A DNA stretch of 64,000 nucleotides, from contig OX336340.1 of assembly GCA_946902875.1 (NCBI GenBank), positions 3,989,739 through 4,053,738 of the forward strand. The letters run 5' to 3'. This document shows positions 44,188-54,378 of the stretch, piece after piece. The position numbers and the translations under genes are program-made. Under the pieces are notes generated by a model that made no database searches, was not told where the DNA came from, and saw only the letters and a program-made list of their open reading frames with translations. This DNA is from Nematopogon swammerdamellus. Its lineage: Eukaryota > Arthropoda > Insecta > Lepidoptera > Adelidae. Within the stretch, counting starts at the first letter, position 1, and each line of letters opens with the position of its first letter.

Positions 44188-44402
44188 ATGTTATTAGGTG
44201 GTAAGGTTTATCCCGGCCGGGTTGATACCACCGCACTGAACGAAACGGTTATGTAAATGTTTCGTGTTTTCCGTCCAGTTCAGCGTAGCCGACATGAAAT
44301 GAAGGGAAGCACTGACATGGCACCTAGTTCACCCGGTTTTATGGGCTGACATCACGGATGTTGTAGGTCATGTAACCAACCGTGTCAGTTTCAATTAAAA
44401 AA
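44188..44402 (+). mobile_element. SINE-A 3' fragment
   Basis: Begins within the body (ttattaggtggtaaggttta); carries the gacatgaaatgaaggga variant; ends gtttcaattaaaaaac. Confidence 0.8.
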
Positions 44403-44424
44403 CTCGCTCGCTCGAAACAGAAGC

Positions 44425-44506
44425 GTCAACAACTTCTGAATCAACACCTTCCGGATCAACGCCTTCTGGATCAACACCTTCTTGATCAACATCTTCTGGA
44501 TCAACA
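44425..44506 (+). repeat. 15-bp minisatellite, in-frame
   Basis: About five units of gatcaacaccttctg. Because 15 is a multiple of 3, the frame stays open and encodes repeats of LLDQH. It begins just after the SINE-A tail, and the frame starts inside the SINE, so a gene is unlikely. Confidence 0.8.
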
Positions 44507-44639
44507 TAAAATTATTAGAAAGCGCATAGTCCGGTGCGATGATGGTTTTAACATTGATGCTGACGCTGTGATGTGACGGACGTCGCGTCGTGCGGACAGC
44601 TGATACTGATCAATAAACCATCAGCGCCGAACAATGATG

Positions 44640-44795
44640 ACTTTATTGGGGCTCTAATTGCCTTATTATCGCATCGATCGTGTACATGCGAGCTTTACAA
44701 TGCCACCCTCTATTTTCACTTTTGAACTCTCGCGTGCGGTCTTCGCCCGCGTTGTAGATCAACTGGTCGTTGAGAGCATCATTAATAAAACCGGC
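44640..44795 (-). pseudogene. Open coding-like block
   Basis: The minus strand is open for about 47 codons before a stop near 44649, with FINDALNDQLIYNAGEDRTR as its clearest part. A similar pattern (FINDADDPFLVHNW) is found in one frame at 45130-45175. The upstream side is cut by the family E repeat at 44790. Unrecognised. Confidence 0.28.
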
Positions 44796-44975
44796 CAAGT
44801 GCGAGTCGGACTCGCGCACTGAGTGAGTGAGTGATTTACAAAAAAAAATGTGTTTTATTTGAATCAGTTCGGGATCCTTAGCGCTAGCGCGAGTCATATT
44901 TGGTAGTTTTTTTAGTATTTTGTTGTTTCACTTTCGAGTTTGCACTATAATCACACCAAGTTTGACGCTTGTATA
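44790..44975 (+). repeat. Family E copy (head)
   Basis: ccggccaagtgcgagtcgga and ctcgcgcactgag, then sequence including cactataatcacaccaagtt. The latter motif forms a hairpin in the copy at 60133. Confidence 0.75.
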
Positions 44976-45104
44976 TATGTACGTATGTATTACCCACCGT
45001 TTTAACCGAGGTTTTAACAAAAGACATTTTGAAGAAAAACAAAATACCATTTTGAAGAAAAACACGTTTCTAGTATGATGAACACTTACCTATTTGTTCT
45101 GCGT

Positions 45105-45215
45105 GCGCGTGGAGTCTTCTTTGCACCAGTTATGGACCAAGAACGGATCGTCAGCGTCGTTAATAAAAGCGGTTTCGATGTTCCATACGCTATGGTCGTC
45201 ACGCATATCATAATT
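45105..45215 (-). CDS. Possible first exon
   Basis: On the minus strand an ATG at about 45213 opens a frame that runs to a strong donor (ag|gtaagt, near 45092). A second frame is also open and resembles the block at 44640. The two signals conflict about which frame, if any, is coding. Unrecognised product. Confidence 0.22.
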
Positions 45216-45659
45216 TTAATTAAAACGCCGCGCCGCGTAACTTAAAAGTTTGAAATCTCTTCGATCAGCTGCACGCGTCCATTTACATTAAATACTGGTT
45301 TTCAAAAGCGAGCGAAAGTGATTACTGATTGTTTCTCGAAAACTTGAATTGCAAATTGTATACAAACTGCGAAATGTTAATTAAGCCATCACAGCCTTCG
45401 TCCATTTCCCCTTTCTTTGTAGGCGTTTCCCTAGTCGTTTTCTATGGAGGCTCCTACTGTATATGGAGCTAATTTTGCCGGTCTGTCTGTCTGTCAGGGG
45501 ATTCTTGGGGAGGATAATAAGAGCTACTTCAACTGCATAGGTACTCTATAATTATTTCTAGCTTTTTTTGTTGAAAATTAAAAAAAACAGTTTTACCAGT
45601 GTTTGGATTGTTAACTTTGAAATTAGCCCTGACTGCAGTATATTATAAACTCCCTACTC

Positions 45660-45952
45660 CCCTGCTCCACCGTTCGGAACGGGTGTAAAACTGTAGGTCC
45701 CTTCCCTTGCCCCTTACTAGGTGGTAGGCTCAAATTGTAGCCGACTGGGTTGGTACCACCGTACTGGGTGTTCTATTCTGTGGTAAGGTGCCCGCATAGC
45801 AGCCTCGGTTGTGTTCCCCTCTAGTCAAGTATAGCCAGCGATCCAATGGGAAGTCTCCGACCTAACCTTCTCAGAGGTGATATTTAGCTGATCGGAGCAT
45901 TTGTTTTGGCCCCTCTGACTTAGCCACCCATACCGGATGACATAAAAAAAAG
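45660..45952 (+). mobile_element. SINE-B, 5' truncated
   Basis: Starts ctgctccaccgttcggaacg, lacking the tRNA head; body and tail complete to an A-run. Confidence 0.85.
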
Positions 45953-46084
45953 AACACAATAATATGGTACTACAAATGTTTCTTCCGTCTACTTAAAAAT
46001 ATATTAACATAAAAATTAATTTACATCTAGCTAAGAAAGTTTCTCCGGCCTCCCCCGGGGAGGCCGGGGGTCAATATGTGTTGA

Positions 46085-46165
46085 TTTGAGGTGCAGGAGT
46101 GTTGGCTCTGTCTGCCTATCCCACTGGAAAATGTGCGTGACTTTATGTGCATGTGTTTGCTCAAT
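46085..46165 (+). repeat. Family J fragment
   Basis: ttggctctgtctgcctatcc then cactggaaaatgtgcgtgac. Confidence 0.45.
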
Positions 46166-46302
46166 GGAACGACCGACGAAGGTTACAGTAGTTAGAACGA
46201 CAGCCAGAAAATGTTATAAGACACTAACTACTTACATGTTAGTGTAAAAATAAATGAAATTTGTAAACACGACTGGGAATAAAAATGAAGAAAACAAGGA
46301 CC

Positions 46303-46632
46303 GTACCGTGTGGGGCCGGTACTTAAAAAGAATATCCCCACTGCATCTCTCCCCATGCATGTCGTAAAAGGCGACTAAGGGATAAGGACCAGATGCCGTG
46401 CTAAAGGGCGACAGGCTCGCCACCTCTCACCTTGGCGCGGTACTTCAACCGAGTCATGCAGCAGGTGGGTCTTCGTGCCATACTTGCTGCTTGATCGATT
46501 TAATCTTGTTCGAATACTTTGCGAAACGTGGTGGTCGGTGTTGTGCTGTAATTGACAAGAGTTCTTGCAGCACAACACCGATTACTCTTCTTACCCCGAT
46601 TGTCGGGATTCAGCGTGTGTGATATGTATATG
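46303..46632 (+). repeat. Family C copy
   Basis: Nearly complete, from gtaccgtgtggggccggtac to gcgtgtgtgatatgtatatg. Very close to the inverted copy at 55727-56070. Confidence 0.82.
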
Positions 46633-46637
46633 TATGT

Positions 46638-46785
46638 ATGAAAACAAGGAAATGTGATTAGAAAATGCTCAAGTCGTGCTCCCCGTCTATTCTAACACTT
46701 CTACACACCCGACTACAGCATTTTCAAATCCCGTTTTCTTGTTTCCTTCGTTGTTATTCGTAGTCGGGTTTAAAAATTTGAATTT
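46638..46785. repeat. Family H-related palindromic fragment
   Basis: gaaaacaaggaaatgtgatt and ttttcttgtttccttcgttg are inverted relatives, flanked by the gtagtcgggttt motif. Confidence 0.5.
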
Positions 46786-46879
46786 TGTGATAAAGTTAGT
46801 ACTAAATAGTTAGTACTAAACCATAATTTGTAGTATATTTTTTAATCGTCATTTCAAGCTCAGGCTAGATCCCACTTTA

Positions 46880-46975
46880 TTCTTTATTCTTTATTCTTTA
46901 TTCATCATTCGTATGGTAGTACACTACGCTTGAATTTGTCCTGTTTATTTTTACACTGGATGTTATTTGAAGAAA
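46880..46975 (-). repeat. Family L with AATAAAG tail
   Basis: Reverse copy of the 40200 repeat; the 3' end is a tandem run of AATAAAG (46876-46902 on the minus strand). Confidence 0.65.
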
Positions 46976-47035
46976 ATACATTTTAATAGGGAATTAACGC
47001 CAGAGCTAGAGTAGTCGAGTGAATAAAATATAGAG

Positions 47036-47150
47036 AACTAGTTTTTGCCCGCGGCTTCGCGTCGTGTGACTTTTCGCTCACAGCTCAGGCCGCCGATGAC
47101 GTAGCGCTATGATGATTTATAGCCTAAGACCATCTTGAGATGTGACAGAA
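47036..47150. repeat. Family F copy
   Basis: gtttttgcccgcggcttcgc, then ctcacagctcaggccgccga. Confidence 0.6.
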
Positions 47151-47360
47151 GTGTAAACAGTGTGTAAACAGTTTCGCAATATGGCACGCTCTACAACCGG
47201 ATTGTCTCTTTCTGCAGCTCGACACGCATTATTAGCTACCGGTAACAGACCTACATTAACGATTTGATGTGACGACTTGCCGCACCTAACTGAATGTGCA
47301 TTTGTGCAAAAGTGATTTTCCGAGCTGATTTTGTTAGCAATGTGTTTTTTTTACGGTTAA

Positions 47361-47745
47361 TTTTTTTTTATGTAAACCAGCATGGGTGGCTGTGCCGAGA
47401 GACCAATGGGTGCAGTCGACAGTGCCAAAATCACCTCTCCTCGCGAAACCACGCTCAGTTAGGTGCCATGCCAGCAGATTTGCGGACTTTTGCCAGGCTG
47501 TCTAGCCCGTTAATACGACGCTTGAAGAGACCCAGGTTAAAGGATTCAGGAAATACACTCGCCGGAAGACAGTTCCACACTCTAGCGGTGCGACAAAAAA
47601 ACGATTTAGAGAACCGATGCGTTCTCAAAAGCCCAATGTCAACAACAAAAGGGTGCTGAGTCTCTCTGCGACGAGTCATGCGGAGATAGGACGGGTGGCA
47701 GGGAATAAGGGATGCTAGTTCCACAGAGCAGCGTCCGTGATAAAA
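47361..47745 (-). pseudogene. LINE ORF2 C-terminus with 3' UTR
   Basis: Minus-strand frame of about 89 codons ending at 47455, encoding FSKSFFCRTARVWNCLPASV and then FNLGLFKRRING, the ORF2 C-terminus of jockey/CR1-like elements. After the stop there is an 85-bp 3' UTR ending tttacat plus an A-run (T-run 47361-47369). The UTR resembles the SINE-B tail (ggtgattttggc; cagccacccatgctgg). 5' truncated, as expected for incomplete reverse transcription. ORF intact in what remains, so relatively young. Confidence 0.85.
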
Positions 47746-48000
47746 TAACTAAGCTAAACTAACATCCAGTGTCGGCTGGTTAAATGGTATAGTTAAAAGT
47801 AACGTTACACAATTAGTGCCTAATTGTCTAGTCTAGACTCTAGACGCTGTTAGTAATTCTAGAGATGCGGCTGCGGAAAACCCTTAGACTCGCGACAAAA
47901 CGCCGACTTCTCGGAAGATGGTAAACCTAACGTGTGTGGAGGCGGCAGCGGTGTGCCTGTGATGTTGCTATTACTTTGTAACAAGTAAATAATTGTTTTT

Positions 48001-48322
48001 TTAACCCCCGACGCAAAAAGAGGGGTGTTATAAGTTTGACGTGTGTCTGTCTGTGGCATCGTAGCTCCCAAACGGATGGATCTATAGATAGATAGAAAAT
48101 TATTTATTGCTCCACAAATATTTCACAAGTATAACACTAATGGATACAGGTACACGAGGTGCAAAGGCGGACTTATCCCTTGAAGAGATTTCTTACAGCC
48201 AACCTTTAGGTGTGTGAAATGTGTAAATAAACGAATGTAGGTAGTAGCAAAGCAAAGATGAGACAGATGGACTGATTTGGATGCGTTTTTTTTTATAGAA
48301 AGCAGGTTTAATCGGGATGGTT
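48001..48322 (+). repeat. Family D copy, interrupted
   Basis: aacccccgacgcaaaaagag to cccaaacggatgg (48082), then a family I insertion, then ctgatttggatgcg (48270) to cgggatggtt (48322), where a MITE is inserted. It continues after 48475 as tatgtttctt. Confidence 0.7.
48083..48268 (-). repeat. Family I inside family D
   Basis: aaattatttattgctccaca, gcaaaggcggacttatccct and gtaggtagtagcaaagc. A GATA run at 48085-48092 marks the 3' junction. Confidence 0.65.
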
Positions 48323-48475
48323 CTAAGGCCCACTTGCACCAACACAAATTTAATATATAAACCAGTTTAACTCGCTAAACCAGTTTAAGCTAGCACCATT
48401 TGACTGTGGGAACCGCGTTTAAATCCATAACTCGCTACTTAACTTTAAACTCGTGTTGGTGCAAGTGGGCCTTAG
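48323..48475. mobile_element. MITE inside family D
   Basis: Perfect 23-bp terminal inverted repeats ctaaggcccacttgcaccaa... (48323-48345) and their complement (48453-48475). The 107-bp interior has repeated tttaaactcg/ccagtttaa motifs. It splits the family D sequence ggttcttagctatg, with a 2-3 bp TA-type duplication. Confidence 0.85.
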
Positions 48476-48751
48476 TATGTTTCTTAAAAAATCAATATAA
48501 AAAGAGAAATGCTGTATCTGATAAATTATATGGAAAACATTATTTTGTTATTTTTTAGTCAAACTATTTTCATAATTTGCTTTTTCGTAGACGGGTTTTA
48601 GTTTTTTATAACTATTTTTTTTTTATTTAAACGATTTTCATAATTAGCTTTTACGTAGTCGGGTTTTAGTTTTTTATAACTAATTTTTTTTATTTTAGGC
48701 TTTTTTAAAAACTGTTTGCATACTTTAAATGTTGTATGTAACTCGTATATT

Positions 48752-49046
48752 GATTTTTTTTATGGAATCTGACACATCACCTACAGGCTACAACATCCGT
48801 GATGTCAGCCCATAACATAACACCGGGTGAACTTGATGCCACGTCAGTGCTTCCCTTCGGTCGTACCGGCTACACTAAATACATAGCCGTTTCTACCGAC
48901 CTTTCATTCAGTGCGGTGCGGGGGTACCAACACGGGCGGGTTAAACCCTACCACCTAGTATTATAAGAAGGAAGTCATATCCCTTAGTCGCCTTTTACGA
49001 CATACACGGGGAGAGATACAGTGGGGCTATTCTTTTATATAAGTAC
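48752..49046 (-). mobile_element. SINE-A leader type
   Basis: Diverged copy with small deletions and insertions; T-run at its left end, leader at the right. Confidence 0.83.
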
Positions 49047-49429
49047 CGGCTTGATACTATCCGTCCGTTTATTTGTCGTGATCTCTATTTGAAACCTCGT
49101 TTGAAACTAAAGTTTTCTGCAAATAGCGCATGAGTGAGTACCTACATATATATAAAAATTATGTATAGTTGAACGATGTATAGTCTTGAAGTAAAATGAA
49201 AAGTCAGTCAGAGCAAGACCGAAGACTGAGCTGTGTAAGTACACGATTTTCTTTGTCTATGTAAGTAAATATATCTGGCTGGGGTGAAGCGGATTCGGGC
49301 AGTAAGTAAACCAATCAGTTCAAGGCCGAAGACCGAGGGAGGTTTCAGGTTGTACATAGTTGAATAATGTACTCACTCGAAGCAGGTAAGCCACTAAGGC
49401 GAGGCCAAAGCTACTGATATTATTTTTAT

Positions 49430-49990
49430 AGTAAGCGCGACATGTGGCGCCGAGCCACCCATAAGGTGTCTAGCGATGCCCATGGACATTCGGTAGCATG
49501 CGGAGGCTGCGAATGCCATGCCGGCCTGACAGGTGCCCAGGTTGAAGGACCCGAGACTGTACTTGGGGGAAAATATTTCTCTCTGTTTGTATTTCAACAG
49601 GCTCTGATTTAGCTATGTATTCCTACGGAGTTGCAGTGGTTTTAGATCGCGGGACATTTGGGAGTCACCTACTATTCGCACGGCTCGACGCTGGATCGAG
49701 TCCAGAGGCGCCAGCTGGTATTTGACTGAGCCATCCCATAGGTGCGAGCAGTACCGAATCTGCGATTTATACGGCCTTGCCCTCGATGTCACGCCGGAAG
49801 TTTAGATCGTGCGAAAATTCGACTCGGAGGACCCCGAGGTGGTCGCAAAATTTAAGTGACGTGCCTTGGTAGGAAGGAGCTGGTGTGAACGCCGCTCTCT
49901 TCGCACTGAACGCGCAAACTTGTATCTTGGAGGTATTTAACTTGAACAACTTGCTACGGCCCATTCGGAAATAGAGCCGAGTGTTTGCTC
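49430..49990 (-). pseudogene. LINE G, ORF2 3' half
   Basis: On the minus strand, from right to left: a block with FKLNTSKIQVCAFSAKR, then QIRYCSHLWDGSVKYQLAPL and DSIQRRAVRIVGDSQM, and finally FSPKYSLGSF and IARHLMGGSAPHVA. These follow ORF2 order from just after the reverse transcriptase to the C-terminus. Frames shift between blocks, and part of the C-terminal WN-LP block is deleted. Confidence 0.78.
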
Positions 49991-50089
49991 AAGTTCAGAC
50001 ACAAGTCTTCGCCTCTTCTCATCCACATCCCGCCTAGTTGAAGGGTAACTGGTGTAGAACCCGTGTTCCGTACTCTCGTATGTATAACA

Positions 50090-50335
50090 ATGATATGTTG
50101 CCCCCTGAATGCTACGCCCACGCCTTCAACGTTAGCAAGGCTCAGTGCTGCGCATTATCTGCGAAGGTCGATTTGAAGGTCCTTTTGATTTCCAAGCCAG
50201 TTTCTAAGTCAGCGTCATACCTGTCTGGAAGCACCTGAACCTCCTGGGCACCGCCATTTCCAAAGACGTAGGGTTCCGGCAACTAATCGAGTCTAGGGCT
50301 AAAACTGCACCCAGAAAATTGGGAATACTTTTTCG
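50090..50335 (+). pseudogene. LINE fragment, opposite orientation
   Basis: Encodes AFNVSKAQCCALSAK, homologous to the KLNTSKIQVCAFSAK block of 49430-49990 but on the plus strand, followed by frameshifted continuation. Flanked by a direct repeat of cgcctagttgaagggtaact (50031) and cgcttagctgaagggtaact (50367). Confidence 0.65.
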
Positions 50336-50419
50336 CAATCGGCGGTTCTTCTCTTCCACAATATCCCGCTTAGCTGAAGGGTAACTTGCATCCGAAAATA
50401 TTGAATTAATGTACCTACC

Positions 50420-50786
50420 TTTTTTTTTTATGGAAACTTGACACGGTTGGCTACATCACCTACAACATCCGTGATGTCAGCCCATAACACCGGGTGAACT
50501 AGGTGCCATGTCAGTGCTTCCCTTCATTTCGCGCCGGCTACACTGAACTGGACGGAAAACACGAACTATTTACATAGCCGTTTCGACCGACGTTTCGCTC
50601 AGTGCGGTGGTACCAACCCGGCCGGGATAAACCCTACCACCTAGTAACGTCGGCGGTCATCCATCCAATAACTGACCGCACCATTAAGCTGCCGAGGCTG
50701 ACGATCCCTTAGTCGACTTTTATGACATGCGACGGGGAGAGATGCAGTGGGGCTATTCTTTTTAAGTACCGACCCCACACGGTACA
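50420..50786 (-). mobile_element. SINE-A, long type, internally deleted
   Basis: T-run, body, then a head in which about 65 bp between the body and the 5S-like part are lost, then the leader ending ccgaccccacacggtac. Confidence 0.83.
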
Positions 50787-51015
50787 CCTACACTACATAT
50801 TATGCTTACACTAGGTACCTAGATGGATACCAATTTATTTTAGCATAGTACTGTGGTGGTACTGTATCTAATAATAATATTATATATCTATATAAAATTT
50901 GCGGTAGATCAGTGAGTAAGTATGTAGGTATATTACCAACAATACCATGTCGCTTCTTGGCGTCGTCGTCGCGCGTGGGTGGGGGCGCGCGGCGCGGGGC
51001 GCGGGCGACCACGGT

Positions 51016-51180
51016 TCATCGCGAATAATCGCGATTCATACATACATTCGCTACACATTTTGCTCTATTTCTCTGTACACATAAGTTTAATAGATAGCAA
51101 AGTATATATTTTCGGAATCGTAATTTAATTATCTTTAATTTGATACCCCACTCAATATATTTTGAAAAACTAATTTGACA
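51016..51180. other. No recognised content
   Basis: AT-rich; upstream 50980-51015 has a short G-rich run. No frames of note. Confidence 0.4.
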
Positions 51181-51420
51181 TTTTGACGCCGTGCGTCCGC
51201 CATTTTGAATTTTGAAAATTGTTATATAGCCTATGACACTCCCGTGAATAAGACGAATCCAATAGCACAAGAATTATTCAAATCGGTCCAGTACTTTAGG
51301 CTGTAGAGTGGAATATAGATAGTCACATACATACATACATACATACATACATACATACATACATACACGCCAAACTCATAACCCTTCCTTTTTTGGCTTC
51401 GCCGTAGTCGGGTAAAAAGT
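51181..51420 (-). repeat. Family H with (CATA)n
   Basis: Reverse of the family H head (ccttccttttttggcttcgc, cgtagtcgggta) with a run of about ten CATA units at 51329-51367. Confidence 0.7.
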
Positions 51421-51897
51421 GGACCGACTTGCATGCGGGTTTTTTTAAAGCTTGAAGCAAAAGCAAAAGCAAAAGCTTTTGTACCGTATGGGGCCGGTAC
51501 TTTAAAAGAATAGCCCCACTGCATCTCTCCCCGTGTATGTCGTAAAAGGCGGCTAAGGGATTTGACTCCCTTCTTATATTACTAGGTGGTAGGGTTTAAC
51601 CCGCCCGGGTTGATACCACCGCACTGAATGAAAGGTCGGTCGAAACGGCTATGTAAATAGTTTGTGTTTTCCGTCCAGTTCAGTGTAGCCGGCACGACCG
51701 AAGGGAAGCACTGACGTGGCACCAAGTTCACCCGGTGTTATGGGCTGACATCACGGATGTTGTAGGTGATGTAGCCATCCGTGTCAGTTACCATAAAAAA
51801 AAAAAAAATTTATGTTAAATTACAAATTTAAAAAAAACCCGACCCTTAAAAAGTCATAATTAATTTCGTTTTACTTACTGAAAGGAGTCGGGGGACT
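51421..51897 (+). repeat. Family D split by SINE-A
   Basis: aagtggaccgacttgcatgc to aagctttt (51480), then after the SINE gttaaattacaaatttaaaa to ggagtcgggggactccg (51897). The aaaagc motif is repeated at the left junction. Confidence 0.7.
51481..51808 (+). mobile_element. SINE-A leader type (full)
   Basis: Complete leader and body to an A-run, close in sequence to 24720-25045. Confidence 0.88.
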
Positions 51898-52004
51898 CCG
51901 ATTGCGTGTGTACGTCTTATTGCAGCATATTATACGTGTATTATGTGCAAAATTTTAGCTTATGTGCATCTGTGAGAGACATGAGGGCTCGTGCATGGCT
52001 TTTA

Positions 52005-52068
52005 AACCGTTCGTGTTTTCGGTCCAGTTAGTGTAGCCGGAACAGGCTGCAAAAAAAAAAAAAAATTA
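52005..52068 (+). mobile_element. SINE-A fragment
   Basis: cgttcgtgttttcggtccag and ttagtgtagccgg joined early to an A-run; most of the 3' body is absent. Confidence 0.6.
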
Positions 52069-52369
52069 TATGAAAGAGGTTCACTTACTTATAACTTGAT
52101 GTGTGTTGTGTCTAACGACTGCGTACAAATTCCCAACAGACTTGGATCTGATGTTCCTAGAGATATTCCAGTCACTGGACTTAGAATGTGGGTAAATAGA
52201 AGGAACTTGTATTCAGTTCGAGAGATTTGAATGAATGGCTTGTCTTTAATAGAGCATCTTTGATGCCAGAGCTTCCTTGATCCAAAAGCAGCGTCGATCT
52301 ACGGTTTTATGGTGGAATCGGTAACACGGTCAGCCCTCAACGGTCGAACGATCAGCTATCTAATCGAAC

Positions 52370-52450
52370 CGGATTGTAAAAACTAAACAGGACAAATTCA
52401 AGCGTAGTGTACCTACTACCATAAGAATGATGAATAAAGAATAAAAAATA
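52370..52450 (+). repeat. Family L copy
   Basis: ggattgtaaaaactaaacag, gacaaattcaagcgtagtgt and a gaataaagaataaa end. Confidence 0.65.
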
Positions 52451-52564
52451 TCCAAGTTTTGTCGGCGCCTTATGGCCCCTACACACGACGATTCTTATCC
52501 GACTAAACTGTTTAGTCGTAATAAAAAAACTTCAAAAATTCATGCAAAATGACGAGGGTTTACC

Positions 52565-52815
52565 ATAGCGCTGTGTCCCGACCATCGGGGTGAGCAGAGT
52601 AATCAGTGTTGTGCTGCAAGAACTCATATCAATTACGGCACAATATCGACAACCGCGTTTAGCAAAGTTCTTGCTGCTTGTTAACTTGTGTTGTAATAAT
52701 ATTTTGCTAAACGCGGTGGTCGGTGCTGTGCTTCAATTCACCAGAGTTCTTGCAGCACAACCCCAATTATTCTGCTTACCCCGATTGTCGGGCTCGGGAC
52801 ACAGCGCTACGGAAT
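52565..52815. mobile_element. Foldback element made of family C ends
   Basis: Left arm tagcgctgtgtcccgaccat... to tttagcaaag and right arm ctttgctaaacgcggtggtc... to cgggacacagcgcta are inverted repeats of about 105 bp, each equal to the family C 3' part. Centre about 35 bp. No coding capacity. Confidence 0.75.
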
Positions 52816-53164
52816 GGGCGCGTATTTTGGTAATTTTAATTTCACTCTAGCGAAACCGCGCGCAAAAGCCAGTTCAAAATCATCTTAGCATAGGGTCACC
52901 ATTAAAGATTGTCACCATAAACTTCTGTGACCACACAGCAGTACAAGATCAGTTACCTATCCGTCTTTCCATTCTTTTGTATTGAGAAAGCTGTTGGTCA
53001 CACAATGACAACCAAGTGACAACACACTTGGCTTTAATTGCCCTATAGCGTGTTTGAAGAAAGTGCGGTTGGCAAACTTAAGTAATATTTGTTGTAAGAA
53101 ATCCATACAACACAAACACAATATAATTAAGAATGTGAGCCGAGATGCAGTCAGTCAACGTGTT

Positions 53165-53310
53165 GTGTATGCGTCCACTGCTGGACATACGCCTCTCCAA
53201 TTTTCCTCCAGTCCTCCCGGCCTTCGGCGGTACGGAACCACTGCTTTCCGCCGACGTACTTGATGTCGTCGTCCCACCTGGCGGGTAGTCTTCCCGCACG
53301 CAGTTTTCCT
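53165..53310 (-). pseudogene. LINE ORF2 C-terminus (RTE-like pattern)
   Basis: Minus-strand frame encodes RAGRLPARWDDDIKYVGG, KQWFRTAEGREDWRKIGEAY and VQQWT. The pattern RP--RW-DDI ... A--R--W---GEAYVQQW is a familiar C-terminal signature of insect LINE ORF2 proteins. No reverse transcriptase motif nearby. Confidence 0.72.
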
Positions 53311-53399
53311 TTCCACGTATTTCTACTTTTAGAGCCAAAACCGCACGCAAGACATTAACCAAAGTCACAAAGCTTCGTGAGTTCATTCAACTTTCCAAG

Positions 53400-54200
53400 T
53401 TTTTCGCAAGTTTCTAAGTGCATCGAAGTGGCATGTTTATGGCTCTAGTTAATGGAAGTTATAGTATATTCATAGTGGCCACAATACACGCTACGACTGT
53501 AACATATCTGCGGTCGAATTCAGTTTTTAGTTGAGATAGAAAACGTAAAGCTCTATTTTTTAGATTGACTTAAGTTTAGCGCCATATTGAATGAATATTT
53601 TGCGCCACATAACTTGCGTCGCGTTATACGCATAGGTAAGTACCTACTTAAGCGCGTATACTTTTCTTCACTAAATACAAATTACAGAGCAAAATACGTC
53701 GTTACGTCGAAGTTCAAATTTTGCGCGACACAACTTTGGCGCTAGAATAATAATAAGCTAAGTATAAGTTGATTTTCCAAAATATATCAAGTGATTTCGT
53801 CGACAAATCATGGGTGTTTGATGACCATAGGTCATAAAGCAAACCAGGTACTCCTGAGCCTATTGGAGCAAAAAAGTTAGATGACATTTGGTTCTATGGT
53901 GAACTTTTTTTTTCCATACTAAAATAAATAGTCTTTATTTCGTTTCTATGGTCATGAAACAGCCTGTATAACGTCGAATTAAGTTGGTACGAAAAATCGA
54001 TACGTTCCATACGTTCGTTCGATACGCATGCACATTCTGTAGTATGCGTGTCTGTGCCCTAAATGTGTCCTTTTCTTCGGTGCTGCAGCTGAAATTATTG
54101 TGAAAAACTATTATTATTTAGCGATAGGATAAATAACGCCATTAGCGCTAATTTAAGACTGAAGTTAAACTGAATCCAGTCGCTGGGATTATATTTAGCT
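53400..54200. other. No recognised content
   Basis: Mixed sequence with short direct repeats of gcgcgaca/gcgccac-like motifs; no gene or repeat family identified. Confidence 0.4.
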
Positions 54201-54378
54201 CACTTCGCCTGTGACAAAATACAACTTGCATAAATTAGACTTTCGCGAGTTGGAATCGGTGCAAGTAAATTGTGTGACGAATGCATTTAGCGCATTTCAT
54301 AATCTGCAACAAAGTTGTGTAGCAATTTTCGTGAATGAAATTATACGAGATTTTCCGAGAATTATTCGTAATTATACT

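Noticed and set aside
46232..46423. Small protein with a VAFYDMHGERCSG-type sequence, found in several places
   Set aside because: It is the translated SINE-A/family C leader; it recurs wherever that leader occurs and lacks independent support.
47294..47659. 121-codon plus-strand frame
   Set aside because: It is the antisense shadow of the LINE ORF2 C-terminus at 47455-47724.
53078..53386. 102-codon minus-strand frame
   Set aside because: It is a shadow; the recognisable LINE signature lies in another frame of the same strand.
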